NCBI GenBank assembly: GCA_030066685.1 | Contig: JASJBF010000016.1 | Location: 1-64,000, forward strand | DNA length: 64,000 bases | Source: Kiloniellales bacterium | Lineage (GTDB): Bacteria > Pseudomonadota > Alphaproteobacteria > Kiloniellales > JAKSBE01 | Direction: 5' to 3' | Shown: positions 24,649 through 33,041 of the stretch, piece after piece | How the letters are laid out: each line of letters opens with the position of its first letter | Numbering within the stretch: the stretch's first letter is position 1 | Notes under the pieces: model-generated | What the model was told of the DNA's origin: nothing | What the model saw: the letters and a program-made list of their open reading frames with translations, nothing else | The model's database searches: none | Program-made: the position numbers and the translations under genes

Positions 24649-25203
24649 TTGCGACGCGCCTTACTCATTCTGTGCCTCGGCCTTGCGGTTTCGAGCCTGG
24701 CGGTCCTGGCCGCGCCCGGCGATGCAGAGGCCGCGGACGACATCACCTTCGACGCCTTCTACGGCAAATGGAAGGGCAATGCGATCGCGGAAGAGCCCCC
24801 CGGGGCCTTCCTTGGCTTCACCAGCCGCGACCTGGACATCGTGATCGGGCCCAAGGGCAACGGATTCAACCTGAACTGGACCACGATCATCTACCCTGAG
24901 GAAGAGGGCAAAGAGGTCCGGCGCCGCAACGCTTCCATCGACTTTGCGCCGAGCGACAAGCCCGGGGTCTTTCAGGCCCTGGGACGGGAGAATCCGCACA
25001 GCGAGGGCGGCTACGTCTGGGCCCGCATCGAGGGGCAGACCCTGCGCGTCAACTCCCTGACCATCGACCAGCGGGGCCTCTACACCCTGCAGGTCTACAA
25101 GCGGACCCTGACCGGCCGCGGCATGGAGCTGGACTTCGTCTCGATCACCGAGGACCTGCCGCAGCGCTCGGTCAAGGGCCGGCTGGTCAAGGTCTCGAAC
25201 TGA
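24649..25203 (+). CDS. Secreted/periplasmic protein of unknown function
   Basis: I do not recognise a family name. The 184-residue product has a clear signal peptide (RRALLILCLGLAVSSLAVLA, with likely cleavage after AEA at about residue 26). A mature domain of about 158 residues follows, rich in beta-prone segments (VWARIEGQTLRVNSLTIDQ). The TTG at 24649 is chosen because GGGAGG sits 7 nt upstream and the signal peptide then starts correctly. An ATG at 24628 in the same frame would add DQGGFQ before it and has no ribosome binding site. Its neighbours, aspC (divergent) and copA (convergent, 24 bp away), give no hint of function. Confidence 0.8.
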   Translation: MRRALLILCLGLAVSSLAVLAAPGDAEAADDITFDAFYGKWKGNAIAEEPPGAFLGFTSRDLDIVIGPKGNGFNLNWTTIIYPEEEGKEVRRRNASIDFAPSDKPGVFQALGRENPHSEGGYVWARIEGQTLRVNSLTIDQRGLYTLQVYKRTLTGRGMELDFVSITEDLPQRSVKGRLVKVSN

Positions 25204-25227
25204 CGCCGGCGCCGGAGCGGTCGGCCT

Positions 25228-27513
25228 TCAGAGTGGGGCGCGGCGCAGCCTCAAGGCGTTGGCGATCACCGAGACCGAGCTCAGGCTCATGGCCGCCGCC
25301 GCGACCATCGGGCTGAGCAGGAGGCCGAAGACCGGGTAGAGCGCCCCGGCCGCCAGGGGCACGCCGAGCGCGTTGTAGACGAAGGCGAAGAAGAGATTCT
25401 GTCGGATGTTGCCCAGGGTCGCCCGCGACAGCCTCCGCGCCCGGAGGATGCCGGCCAGATCGCCCCGGACCAGGGTCACGCCGGCGCTTTCGATCGCGAT
25501 GTCGGTGCCGCTGCCCATCGCGATGCCGACGTCGGCCGCGGCCAGGGCCGGCGCGTCGTTAACCCCGTCGCCGGCCATGGCGACAACCGCGCCCTGGGCC
25601 TTGAGCCCTTCGACGACCGCCGCCTTGCCGGCGGGCAGGACCTCGGCCTCGACCTCCGCGATGCCCAGGCGGCGGGCTACGGCCTCGGCCGTGGTCCGGT
25701 TGTCGCCGGTCAGCATGACCACGCGCAGGCCCTCGGCGCGCAGGGCCTCCAAGGCCGCCGGCGTGGTCGCCTTGACCGGGTCGGCGACGCCGATCAGGCC
25801 GGCCAGGGCCTCCTCGACCACGAGATAGATCACGGTCTGGCCCTCGGCGCGCAGGGCCTCGGCGCGCTCGGCGGCCCCGGCCTCGAGGCCGAACTGCGCC
25901 AGGAGCCGGCCGTTGCCCAGCGCGACCCGGCGGCCCGCCACACGGCCCCGCACGCCCTGGCCGGCCTCCGCGTGGAAGTCCTCCGCCGCCTCCAGGGCCA
26001 GGCCGCGGGCTTGGGCAGCGTCCAGGATCGCCCGCGCCAGGGGATGCTCGCTGCCCCGCTCCAGGCTGGCCGCCAGGCACAGCACTTCGGCCTCGCTGTG
26101 GCCCCCCAGCGGCTCGACCGCTTGGACCACCGGCCGGCCCTCGGTCAGGGTGCCGGTCTTGTCGACGACCAGGGTGTCGACCGCCTCCAGCCGCTCCAGG
26201 GCCGCGGCCTCCTTGATCAGCACGCCGGCCTGGGCGCCGCGGCCGGTGCCGACCATGATCGACATCGGCGTCGCCAGGCCGAGCGCGCAGGGACAGGCGA
26301 TGATCAGCACCGAGACCGCCGCGACCAGGGCGTAGGCCAGGCTCGGCGGCGGCCCGAGGAGCGCCCAGAGCCCGAAGGCCAGCACCGCCACCGCGACCAC
26401 CGCCGGCACGAAGACGGCGGCGACCCGGTCGGCGACCCGCTGGATCGGCGCCCGCGAGCGCTGGGCCTGGGCGACCATCTGGACGATCCGCGCCAGGAGA
26501 GTCTCGCTGCCGACGTGCTCGGCGCGCAGGACGAAGCTGCCGCTGCCGTTGAGGGTGCCGCCGATGACCTTGGCGCCGGGGCCCTTTTCGACCGGCATCG
26601 ATTCTCCGGTGACCATGGACTCGTCGACCGCGCCGGCACCTTCGACGATCTTGCCGTCCACCGGCACCTTCTCGCCCGGGCGCACGCGCAGCAGATCGCC
26701 GACCTGGACCAGCTCCAGCGGCAGCTCCTCGTCCCGCCCGTCCGGCGCGACCCGCAAGGCCGTCCTCGGCGCCAGGTCGAGCAAGGCGCGCAGCGCGCCG
26801 CCGGTCCGCTCGCGGGCGCGCAGCTCCAGCACCTGGCCCAGCAGCACCAGCACGACGATGACCGCGGCCGCCTCGAAGTAGACTCCGACCGCGCCCTGGG
26901 CGTCGCGGAAGGCCGCAGGAAAGACGCCGGGCGCCAAAGCGGCGACGACGCTGAAGGCGTAGGCCGCGCCGGTGCCCAGCGCGATCAGGGTGAACATGTT
27001 GAGGTTGCGGCTGACCAGGGAGGCCCAGCCGCGCTGGAAGAAGGGCCAGCCGGCCCAGAGCACGACCGGCGTTGCCAGCAGCAGCTGCAACCAGGCGGAG
27101 GCCTGCGCCGGGATGACCGCGGCGAGCGCCGGCAGCATGTGGCCCATGGCCAGGAGCACCAGCGGCAGGGTCAGGGCGGCGCCGAGCCAGAAGCGCCGGG
27201 TCATGTCGATCAGCTCTGGGTTCGCCGCCGGCTCCAGCGGCACCACCCTGGGCTCCAGCGCCATGCCGCAGACCGGACAGTCGCCGGGGCCGTCCCGCAG
27301 GACCTCGGGATGCATCGGGCAGGTATACTCGACCCGGCTGGCCGCGACCGGCGCCGCCGGTTCCAGGGCCATGCCGCACTTGGGGCAGCTCGCCGGCGTC
27401 GCGCTCTCGACCCCCGGACACATCGGGCAGATGTAGGGGCCGGCACCGGCCGGCACGGGCGGCCGCGGTGCCGCGGCGCCGTGGCAGCAGGCCTGCGGCG
27501 CGGCTTCAGCCAT
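25228..27513 (-). CDS. copA: Copper-exporting P1B-type ATPase CopA
   Basis: The 761-residue protein exports Cu(I) from the cytoplasm. The intramembrane CPC motif is in [13 protein letters not shown], the phosphorylated Asp in DKTGTLT, the actuator motif in MVTGES and the hinge in [10 protein letters not shown]. Instead of the usual HMA domains, the N-terminus has two tandem heavy-metal-binding domains. The first is YICPMCPGV...[10 protein letters not shown] (27-52); the second is YTCPMHPEV...[10 protein letters not shown] (63-88). The first has Cys where the second has the usual His. ATG 27513 overlaps the end of cueR by 8 bp, so the pair forms a translationally coupled operon. A longer frame to 27807 only covers cueR antisense-like sequence. 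Confidence 0.96.
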   Translation of the reverse strand: MAEAAPQACCHGAAAPRPPVPAGAGPYICPMCPGVESATPASCPKCGMALEPAAPVAASRVEYTCPMHPEVLRDGPGDCPVCGMALEPRVVPLEPAANPELIDMTRRFWLGAALTLPLVLLAMGHMLPALAAVIPAQASAWLQLLLATPVVLWAGWPFFQRGWASLVSRNLNMFTLIALGTGAAYAFSVVAALAPGVFPAAFRDAQGAVGVYFEAAAVIVVLVLLGQVLELRARERTGGALRALLDLAPRTALRVAPDGRDEELPLELVQVGDLLRVRPGEKVPVDGKIVEGAGAVDESMVTGESMPVEKGPGAKVIGGTLNGSGSFVLRAEHVGSETLLARIVQMVAQAQRSRAPIQRVADRVAAVFVPAVVAVAVLAFGLWALLGPPPSLAYALVAAVSVLIIACPCALGLATPMSIMVGTGRGAQAGVLIKEAAALERLEAVDTLVVDKTGTLTEGRPVVQAVEPLGGHSEAEVLCLAASLERGSEHPLARAILDAAQARGLALEAAEDFHAEAGQGVRGRVAGRRVALGNGRLLAQFGLEAGAAERAEALRAEGQTVIYLVVEEALAGLIGVADPVKATTPAALEALRAEGLRVVMLTGDNRTTAEAVARRLGIAEVEAEVLPAGKAAVVEGLKAQGAVVAMAGDGVNDAPALAAADVGIAMGSGTDIAIESAGVTLVRGDLAGILRARRLSRATLGNIRQNLFFAFVYNALGVPLAAGALYPVFGLLLSPMVAAAAMSLSSVSVIANALRLRRAPL

Positions 27514-27901
27514 CGCTGCCGGCGAGGTCCTGGAGGATCGGGCAGTCGGGCCGGTGATCGCCGTGGCACTTGGCGACCAGATCGCCGAGCACCGCGCGCA
27601 GGCTTTCCAGCTCGGAGATCTTGCGCTCGATGTCCTGAAGGTGCTGCCGGGCGATCGCCTTGACGTCGGCACTGGCGCGGCCCTGGTCCTCGTAGAGCGA
27701 AAGCAGCTCGCGGCATTCCTGGATAGAAAAGCCCAGACTGCGCGCCCGCTGCAGGAAGCGCAGGCGGTGGATATCCTTCTCCGAATAGCGCCGATAACCG
27801 TTGTCACCGCGCGCGGCCGGCATCACCAGGCCCGCCTCCTCGTAGTAGCGGATGGTCTTGGCCGGCAGACCGGAAAGCGCCGCGGCCTCGCCGATGTTCA
27901 T
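27506..27901 (-). CDS. cueR: CueR-type MerR family copper-responsive regulator
   Basis: The 131-residue protein has a MerR HTH ([26 protein letters not shown]), a long dimerisation helix and a metal loop. The loop has C112 and C120 separated by seven residues (CHGDHRPDC), the same spacing and numbering as E. coli CueR, which senses Cu(I), Ag(I) and Au(I). It is the first gene of the cueR-copA operon. Unlike E. coli, where cueR and copA are apart, regulator and pump here share one promoter that carries the operator described below, so expression is autoregulated. Confidence 0.95.
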   Translation of the reverse strand: MNIGEAAALSGLPAKTIRYYEEAGLVMPAARGDNGYRRYSEKDIHRLRFLQRARSLGFSIQECRELLSLYEDQGRASADVKAIARQHLQDIERKISELESLRAVLGDLVAKCHGDHRPDCPILQDLAGSDG

Positions 27902-27935
27902 GGCTCCGTCCTCGAAAAACTGGATGCGCTGGCTA

Positions 27936-27966
27936 TAAATAGGGCTTCCAGTGACTGGAAGGTCAA
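27936..27966 (-). promoter_or_regulatory. CueR operator/promoter with 19-bp spacer
   Basis: On the minus strand, TTGACC (27966-27961) and TATTTA (27941-27936) are separated by exactly 19 bp, the over-long spacer diagnostic of MerR-family promoters. A perfect dyad, CTTCCAGT-G-ACTGGAAG, occupies 27945-27961 within the spacer and matches the ACCTTCC...GGAAGG style of CueR sites. It lies 35 bp upstream of the cueR ATG. Confidence 0.88.
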
Positions 27967-28081
27967 GCCCGACCCGCCCGGCCCGTTAAGGGATCCGTAG
28001 CGCGGGGTCCCTAAAAGGGGGCAAAGCCCGGGAGAACCTCCCGACGGCACGCAACCCCCGCAGGTCCGGGAGCACGCACCC

Positions 28082-29077
28082 ATGGCCTTCTTCCTCTTGA
28101 TCCTCGCCGTCCTGTCCCTGCTGGCGGCCCTCCTCGTCCTGGCCAAGGCCGGCGCCCGCCATCGTGCCGGCGCCATGGTCGGATCCGGGATCTTCTTCAC
28201 CGTCGCCGCCGGGCTGGTGATCGCCACCGCCATCCGCATCGTGCCGCCGGGCCACGTCGGCGTCGCGACCCTCTTCGGCGCGGTCCAGCCGGGCGTCTAC
28301 GACGAGGGCCTGCACGTGGTGAACCCCTTCTACAGTCTGGAGGAGTTCTCGATCCGCCGGACGATGTTCGACTTCCGGGGCTCCGAGACCAACGGCAACG
28401 GACGCCACGGCAGCGCCGGCGCCGAGATCGTCTCGGTCTCCGCCGACAGCACGCCGCTCACGGTCGACATCGGCTTTCCGCTGCGCCTGAACGGCCCCAT
28501 CGCCTGGAAGATCTTCCAGCGGATCGGCCCGCAGCGGGTCGTCGCCTACCAGCTGGTCATCCCGGCGGCCCGCTCCGCCGTGCGCGACGCCGTCGCGGGC
28601 TTCAGCTGGCGCGACGCGGCGACCGTATCGCGGGACAAGCTGGCGGCGCGGATCGAGGCGCGCTTCCGCGAACTGGTCGAGCGCGATCTCATCGCCGCCG
28701 GCTTCCCGGAGGAAGAGGCGCGCCAGACCTTCACGATCCAGCCGGTCCAGCTGCGCAAGGTCCTGCCGCCGCACAAGGTCCTGAATGCGGTCGCCGAGAA
28801 AATCGCCGCCGAGGAGGACCTGGAGCGCCAGAAGACCCTGACCCAGATCGCCGAGGAGGAGGCCCGGCGCCGCCAGAACGAAGGCCGCGGCGTCAACAAC
28901 CTCTTCGCCGAGCTGCCCCAGGGCTTCAGCCCGAGCCAGATCCGCGAGGTCCTGGGCGCGATCGCGGACAAGACCCGGGCCGAGGCGATGATGAAGGCGG
29001 TCGAGAGCGGCCAGGTCCAGGTCGTGGTGATGAACGGCGCCCAGCCCTCGATCGCTGTGCCGCCCAACGGGCATTGA
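28082..29077 (+). CDS. SPFH/Band 7 (prohibitin-like) membrane protein
   Basis: The 331-residue protein has two N-terminal hydrophobic helices (about 3-22 and 32-51). A band 7 domain follows, beginning IRIVPPGHVGVATLFGAVQPGVYDEGLHVVNPFYS. An Ala/Glu/Arg-rich predicted coiled coil (AEKIAAEEDLERQKTLTQIAEEEARRR) comes after about residue 240. Prohibitin-like proteins assemble into large rings in the inner membrane, scaffolding microdomains or modulating FtsH-type proteases. No nfeD-like partner is adjacent. It is divergent from the cueR-copA operon across 180 bp. Confidence 0.87.
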   Translation: MAFFLLILAVLSLLAALLVLAKAGARHRAGAMVGSGIFFTVAAGLVIATAIRIVPPGHVGVATLFGAVQPGVYDEGLHVVNPFYSLEEFSIRRTMFDFRGSETNGNGRHGSAGAEIVSVSADSTPLTVDIGFPLRLNGPIAWKIFQRIGPQRVVAYQLVIPAARSAVRDAVAGFSWRDAATVSRDKLAARIEARFRELVERDLIAAGFPEEEARQTFTIQPVQLRKVLPPHKVLNAVAEKIAAEEDLERQKTLTQIAEEEARRRQNEGRGVNNLFAELPQGFSPSQIREVLGAIADKTRAEAMMKAVESGQVQVVVMNGAQPSIAVPPNGH

Positions 29078-29295
29078 TCCGCTCGGGCGGCGGCCTGCCC
29101 GGCTTCACGGCGTCGACGGCAGCGCTCCACGAACCGACCGGACGGGGCCGAGATCCGGGTCCCGGGTTTCCATGATCGGCTTGGACGGGACGAAGCCACG
29201 TTTCGCGCCGGCTCGGAACGCTCTTCCCTTGCCGGCCGTTTCCCGGCAAGCATAGCGCCGCAAAGGCTTTGGATTCGCAAGAACTTGGAGGTCCC

Positions 29296-30222
29296 GTGGC
29301 AAGCGCGTCCTCGACGAAAGTCATCCTCGCCGCCCTTGCCGGCAACCTGCTGATCGCGGTGACCAAGTTCACCGCGGCCTGGTTCACCGGCTCCTCGGCG
29401 ATGTTCAGCGAGGCGATCCATTCCTCGGTAGACACGGGCAACCAGGGCCTGCTGCTCTACGGCCTGAAGCGCTCGAAACGGCCGGCGGATGCCCAGCATC
29501 CCTTCGGCCACGGCCAGGAGCTCTACTTCTGGGCCTTCGTGGTGGCGATCCTGATCTTCGGTCTGGGCGCCGGCGTGTCGATCTACGAAGGCGTCGCCAA
29601 GATCCAGCACCCGCACGAAATCACGAATCCGGTCATCAACTACGTCGTGCTCGGCCTGGCGATGGTCTTCGAGGCCGGCGCCTGCTGGGTCGCCTTCAAG
29701 GAGTTCAACCGTCGACGCGGCGCGCTCGGCTTCTTCCAGGCGATCCGCCGCAGCAAGGACCCCGCGATCTTCACCGTGCTGCTCGAGGACTCCGCGGCCA
29801 TGCTCGGGCTGATCGTCGCCATGGCGGCGATCGCGATGGGCCAGGCGCTGGACATGCCGGTCCTGGACGGGGTCGGCTCGGTGGTCATCGGCTGCATCCT
29901 GGCCGCGACCGCGATCTTTCTGATCTGGGAAACCAAGCCGCTCCTGATCGGCGAGGCCGCCGATCCCCAGGTCGAGGCCTCGGTTCGCCAGGTCATCGCC
30001 CGCCAGTCCGGGATTCAGCGCACCAACGAGGTGCTCTCCATGCATCTCGGGCCCGACGACATCCTTCTGAACCTCAGCCTCGACTTCAAGGACAGCGAGG
30101 ATTCCGCCGACGTCGAGCGCGCGATCACCGAGATGGAGGCGCAGATCAAGCGCGCCGAACCGAAGGTGCGCCGGATCTTCATCGAGGCCCAGTCCTGGCG
30201 CGGCCACCAGCGCATGGCCTAG
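29296..30222 (+). CDS. Cation diffusion facilitator (CDF) family transporter
   Basis: CDF proteins export divalent metals in exchange for protons. The predicted 308-residue protein has five or six transmembrane helices, with the first metal-site motif H42-S-S-V-D46 in SEAIHSSVDTGNQ and the second-site motif LLEDSAAMLG. The FGHGQE loop and a C-terminal cytoplasmic domain (from about residue 210) are typical. The GTG at 29296 is favoured because GGAGG lies at 29287-29291; the open frame begins with a TTG at 29269. The metal (Zn, Fe or Co) cannot be read from the sequence. It sits near the copper operon and an SPFH gene. Confidence 0.88.
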   Translation: MASASSTKVILAALAGNLLIAVTKFTAAWFTGSSAMFSEAIHSSVDTGNQGLLLYGLKRSKRPADAQHPFGHGQELYFWAFVVAILIFGLGAGVSIYEGVAKIQHPHEITNPVINYVVLGLAMVFEAGACWVAFKEFNRRRGALGFFQAIRRSKDPAIFTVLLEDSAAMLGLIVAMAAIAMGQALDMPVLDGVGSVVIGCILAATAIFLIWETKPLLIGEAADPQVEASVRQVIARQSGIQRTNEVLSMHLGPDDILLNLSLDFKDSEDSADVERAITEMEAQIKRAEPKVRRIFIEAQSWRGHQRMA

Positions 30223-30595
30223 CGTGGTGGCTTCGACATCCGGCCCGGCTCCGGTGCCGGACTTCGGAGGCCAAATCACACTGAACTCAATAAGATCGGG
30301 CCCCTCTGGCTAGGAGACCCGCGCCTGTGTGCTTCGGAATCAGGGCACCGGGGCCGCTCCCGAGGCAAGCCCATGACGGTCAAGGCGGCTCATAATGAAG
30401 CCAAGTCATAGGGTTAGCCGGCCAAACCCGGTCCCGCTGCGGTTCCCGCCGCCACAAAATCGCCGCCTTTAAACTCACCGGCCGCCGCAATCAGGCAAAA
30501 TCCCCGCCGCATTCCCGCGCTCAACTGGCAGGCAGAGACCTCGGGAGAGCCGTTCCGCAAGGCAACGCAACGAGCAAGGGAGCATCGGGATAGCC
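30223..30595. other. Intergenic region, no gene seen
   Basis: The 373 bp between the CDF gene and the small membrane protein gene contain no convincing ORF. A GGGAG site near 30580 serves the downstream start. I see no clear terminator or operator. Confidence 0.6.
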
Positions 30596-30844
30596 ATGTC
30601 GAGCCAGGACACACAGATCCCAACCACAATCCTGTTTCCCCGCGCCGCGGTCGCGCTCGCGCGAATGAGCGCCGTGACCCTGATGGTCACCTTCGGCCTG
30701 ACGATCATGTTTCTGGCCGCCGCGATCCTGATCTCGCCGGGCGGGATGCGCTCGGCCCTGGCGGTCGCCCCGGTGGCGGCTCAGGAGGCGCCCCAGGACG
30801 AGCACGCGGTCCTGCCGCAGCGCCGCAGCGGATATGACTTCTAG
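30596..30844 (+). CDS. Small single-pass membrane protein upstream of the sortase-like gene
   Basis: An 82-residue protein with no family I recognise. It has one predicted transmembrane helix (about residues 26-47, MSAVTLMVTFGLTIMFLAAA) and a short Ala/Pro-rich tail ending LPQRRSGYDF. The ATG has GGGAG about 15 nt upstream. Its last 11 bp overlap the start of the sortase-like gene, so the two are translated together and the products may interact in the inner membrane. It does not have the sorting-signal layout, because no hydrophobic helix follows the LPQRR sequence. Confidence 0.68.
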   Translation: MSSQDTQIPTTILFPRAAVALARMSAVTLMVTFGLTIMFLAAAILISPGGMRSALAVAPVAAQEAPQDEHAVLPQRRSGYDF

Positions 30845-31454
30845 CAAGACCCGCAGGGCGCGCCGGGGCCTTGCCGTCCTCGGCGCGCTCAGCCTCGCTC
30901 TTCTGGGCCTCGGGGCCTGGCTCTCGGGCGGGACCGGATGGATCTTCGCCAAGACGGGCGTCGCCCATGCCCTGCTCGAGAGCGCCTGGGCGGCCCGCCT
31001 TTCCGAGGGCAGGACTTTCGATCCCTGGCCCGGTGCGGGCATGCATCCGGTCGCCCGCCTCGAGGTGCCGGCCCTGGAGGTCGACCTCATCGTTCTGTCG
31101 GGCGCCTCGGCCCGGACCCTCGCCCTTGGTCCCGGGCATATCGAGGGCACCGTGCCGCCCGGCGAGGCCGGCCACTCCATCCTGACCGGAGATCTCGACC
31201 GCCACTTCGATTTCCTGAAGGACCTGGAACCTGGAACCCTGCTTTGGGTCCAGCGCAGCGACGGCGACTGGCGGCGCTACCGGGTCACGGACGCCGAAGT
31301 CCTCGATTCCCGCGAGGCACAGCTGGCGCCCGGATCCGGCTGGCCGGTCCTGTCGCTGGTTACCGACTGGCCCTTCGGGCCGGCGGAGACCAACTCGCCC
31401 TGGCGCTACGTCGTCACGGCCGAAGCGGTCACCGAGGTCGCCTTGCGCCACTAG
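30834..31454 (+). CDS. Class GN sortase-fold protein lacking catalytic His and Cys (pseudo-sortase)
   Basis: The 206-residue protein has an N-terminal membrane anchor (residues 12-32) and a sortase domain close to the proteobacterial class GN family: VARLEVPALEVDLIVLSGAS, TLALGPGHIEGTVPPGEAGH and WRYVVTAE. In active members the catalytic histidine is in AGHRDTHF and the cysteine in TCYPF, by my recollection of the family. Here these positions read TGDLDRHF (D120) and TDWPF (D178), while the catalytic arginine equivalent R191 remains. The codons are GAT 31191-31193 and GAC 31365-31367. The frame is intact and shows no sign of decay. Transpeptidation is therefore not expected. No VIT/VWA sortase-target gene is nearby. 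Confidence 0.8.
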   Translation: MTSSKTRRARRGLAVLGALSLALLGLGAWLSGGTGWIFAKTGVAHALLESAWAARLSEGRTFDPWPGAGMHPVARLEVPALEVDLIVLSGASARTLALGPGHIEGTVPPGEAGHSILTGDLDRHFDFLKDLEPGTLLWVQRSDGDWRRYRVTDAEVLDSREAQLAPGSGWPVLSLVTDWPFGPAETNSPWRYVVTAEAVTEVALRH

Positions 31455-31567
31455 GGACTCCGAAGACGTCGGTTCTTCTCCTCGGGCTGGCACTTCCTGT
31501 GCTATAGTCCGCTGAATTCAGCGACAAAGAAGAGGGCGCAGACGCCCACAGCGGAGGTAGCCTGAGA

Positions 31568-31879
31568 ATGTGCGAGATCTTTGCCCGGCAGGATCCTGAG
31601 CAATACAAGAACGAGTTGCGCTCGCTGCGCTTGGCCGGCCGCTCGACCAGCATCCGGCTCGAGAGGAAATTCTGGCAGATCCTCGACGAAATCGCCGAAA
31701 GCCAAGACATGACGACTCCGCGTTTCCTCTCCACGCTCTACGACGAGGTGATCGAGATCCACGGCGAGGTCCAGAACTTCGCGTCGCTGCTGCGCGTGAC
31801 CTGCATGATCTACAAGCAGGAAACCGAAGCCGGCAGAATGCCCGAGCTGCCGCCGCAGGCCCTGACCGCGGCGGAGTAG
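31568..31879 (+). CDS. Ribbon-helix-helix domain protein
   Basis: A 103-residue protein with the RHH_4-type pattern RSTSIRLERKFWQILDEIAESQDMTTPRFLSTLYDEV: one beta strand followed by two helices, which pairs with a second copy to contact DNA. The C-terminal part is short and mostly helical. This family is mainly alphaproteobacterial. It is usually annotated as a DNA-binding or arylsulfate-regulatory-like protein, without a proven role. It is 113 bp from the pseudo-sortase gene and no toxin gene is adjacent, so it does not look like an antitoxin. Confidence 0.83.
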   Translation: MCEIFARQDPEQYKNELRSLRLAGRSTSIRLERKFWQILDEIAESQDMTTPRFLSTLYDEVIEIHGEVQNFASLLRVTCMIYKQETEAGRMPELPPQALTAAE

Positions 31880-32009
31880 AACCGGCTTTCGGGCAAACGG
31901 CGGCCCCGGCCATCGCGCGGGTGTAGTAAGGGCTTAACACCACGGCCGTCCCGGGCGGAGTTAGACTGCTTCTAAAGAAGCGGGTGCGCCCGCCGTCGGG
32001 AGGCAGTCC

Positions 32010-32405
32010 ATGGCAAAGGCCATTCATACGATGGTCCGGGTTCTGGACCTGGATCGTTCGATCGACTTCTACGGCAGAGCCTTCGGCCTGGAAGTGGCGG
32101 ACCACTTCGACTTCGACGGTTTCGCGCTGGTCTATCTGCGCAATGCCGAGAACGATTTCGAGATCGAGCTGACCCTCAACAAGGGGCGCGAAGAGCCCTA
32201 TGGCCATGCCGACGGCTACGGCCACCTCGCGGTCTGCGTCGACGACCTGGACGCCGAGCACGACCGTTTGCGCGCGCTCGGCCTCGAACCTCTGGACATC
32301 AAGGAATTCCATCGGGAAGGCGCGCTGATGGCCCGCTTCTTCTTTTTGCAGGACCCCGATGGCTACAAGATCGAGGTGCTGCAAAGGCATGGCCGCTACC
32401 AGTGA
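32010..32405 (+). CDS. gloA: Glyoxalase I-like VOC family protein
   Basis: The 131-residue protein is a vicinal-oxygen-chelate protein with the metal ligands of lactoylglutathione lyase in place. They are H6 (KAIHTMVRV), a Glu in FEIELTLN, a His in GYGHLAVCV and a Glu in GYKIEVLQ. Glyoxalase I converts the methylglyoxal-glutathione hemithioacetal to S-lactoylglutathione. It starts at ATG 32010. The downstream dehydrogenase genes (63 bp away) lie on the same strand. Substrate specificity is assumed from the family, so another VOC reaction is possible. Confidence 0.86.
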   Translation: MAKAIHTMVRVLDLDRSIDFYGRAFGLEVADHFDFDGFALVYLRNAENDFEIELTLNKGREEPYGHADGYGHLAVCVDDLDAEHDRLRALGLEPLDIKEFHREGALMARFFFLQDPDGYKIEVLQRHGRYQ

Positions 32406-32468
32406 CGGCGCGGCCGCAAGGCACGACAACAAATGAGAACGACAAGAAAAGTCAGGAGAGGCAAGACG

Positions 32469-33023
32469 ATGAGTGGCAAGGGAATGAACCGGCGCCAGTT
32501 CCTGCAAAGCAGCGGGCTGGCGGCGGCGGGCACCGCGGCGCTTGCCGGCGGCGCCGTGCTCATGGCGCCCGACGGCGCCTGGGCGCTTCAGTTGAGCGCC
32601 CTCGATGGGCACAGCGGAGAGACCCTGTTGAGAATGAGCCGGCAGCTCTATCCCCACGACGCCCTCGGCGACATCTACTACGCCGGCGTCGTCGAGGCGC
32701 TGGACGCCGAGGCCAAGGGCAGTGCCGAGACCGCCAAGCTGCTGAAGGACGGCGTGGCCGAGCTCGATGCCGCCATGGGCATCAAGTGGATCGAGCTTTC
32801 CGACGGCCACCAGATGAAGGTGCTGACGGAACGGGAGGCGACGCCCTTCTTCCAGAAGGTTCGCGGCACCGCCGTGGTCGCGCTCTACAACAACAAGCTG
32901 GCCTGGCGGCACTTCGGCTACGAGGGCGCGTCCTACGAGTTCGGCGGCTATATCGACCGCGGCTTCGACGACCTGAACTGGGTCGAGAACCCGCCCGAAG
33001 ACGCCAGCCCCTCGAAGGCCTGA
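32469..33023 (+). CDS. Gluconate 2-dehydrogenase subunit 3 family protein (Tat-exported small subunit)
   Basis: The 184-residue protein carries a Tat signal (MNRRQFLQSSGLAAAGTAAL, residues 6-25) followed by a domain typical of the gamma/small subunit of FAD-dependent sugar dehydrogenases. This subunit acts as a hitch-hiker chaperone that carries the catalytic subunit through the Tat system. ATG 32469 has AGGAGAGG 8 nt upstream; a frame opening at 32433 adds 12 residues without homology. It ends 18 bp before the GMC dehydrogenase gene and is clearly in its operon. Confidence 0.88.
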   Translation: MSGKGMNRRQFLQSSGLAAAGTAALAGGAVLMAPDGAWALQLSALDGHSGETLLRMSRQLYPHDALGDIYYAGVVEALDAEAKGSAETAKLLKDGVAELDAAMGIKWIELSDGHQMKVLTEREATPFFQKVRGTAVVALYNNKLAWRHFGYEGASYEFGGYIDRGFDDLNWVENPPEDASPSKA

Positions 33024-33041
33024 ACGGGGAGGACGCAAACC

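Noticed and set aside
30800-30844. LPQRR near the end of the small membrane protein as a sortase sorting signal
   Set aside because: A sorting signal needs a hydrophobic helix and basic tail after the motif; the protein ends five residues later, and the neighbouring sortase lacks catalytic residues.
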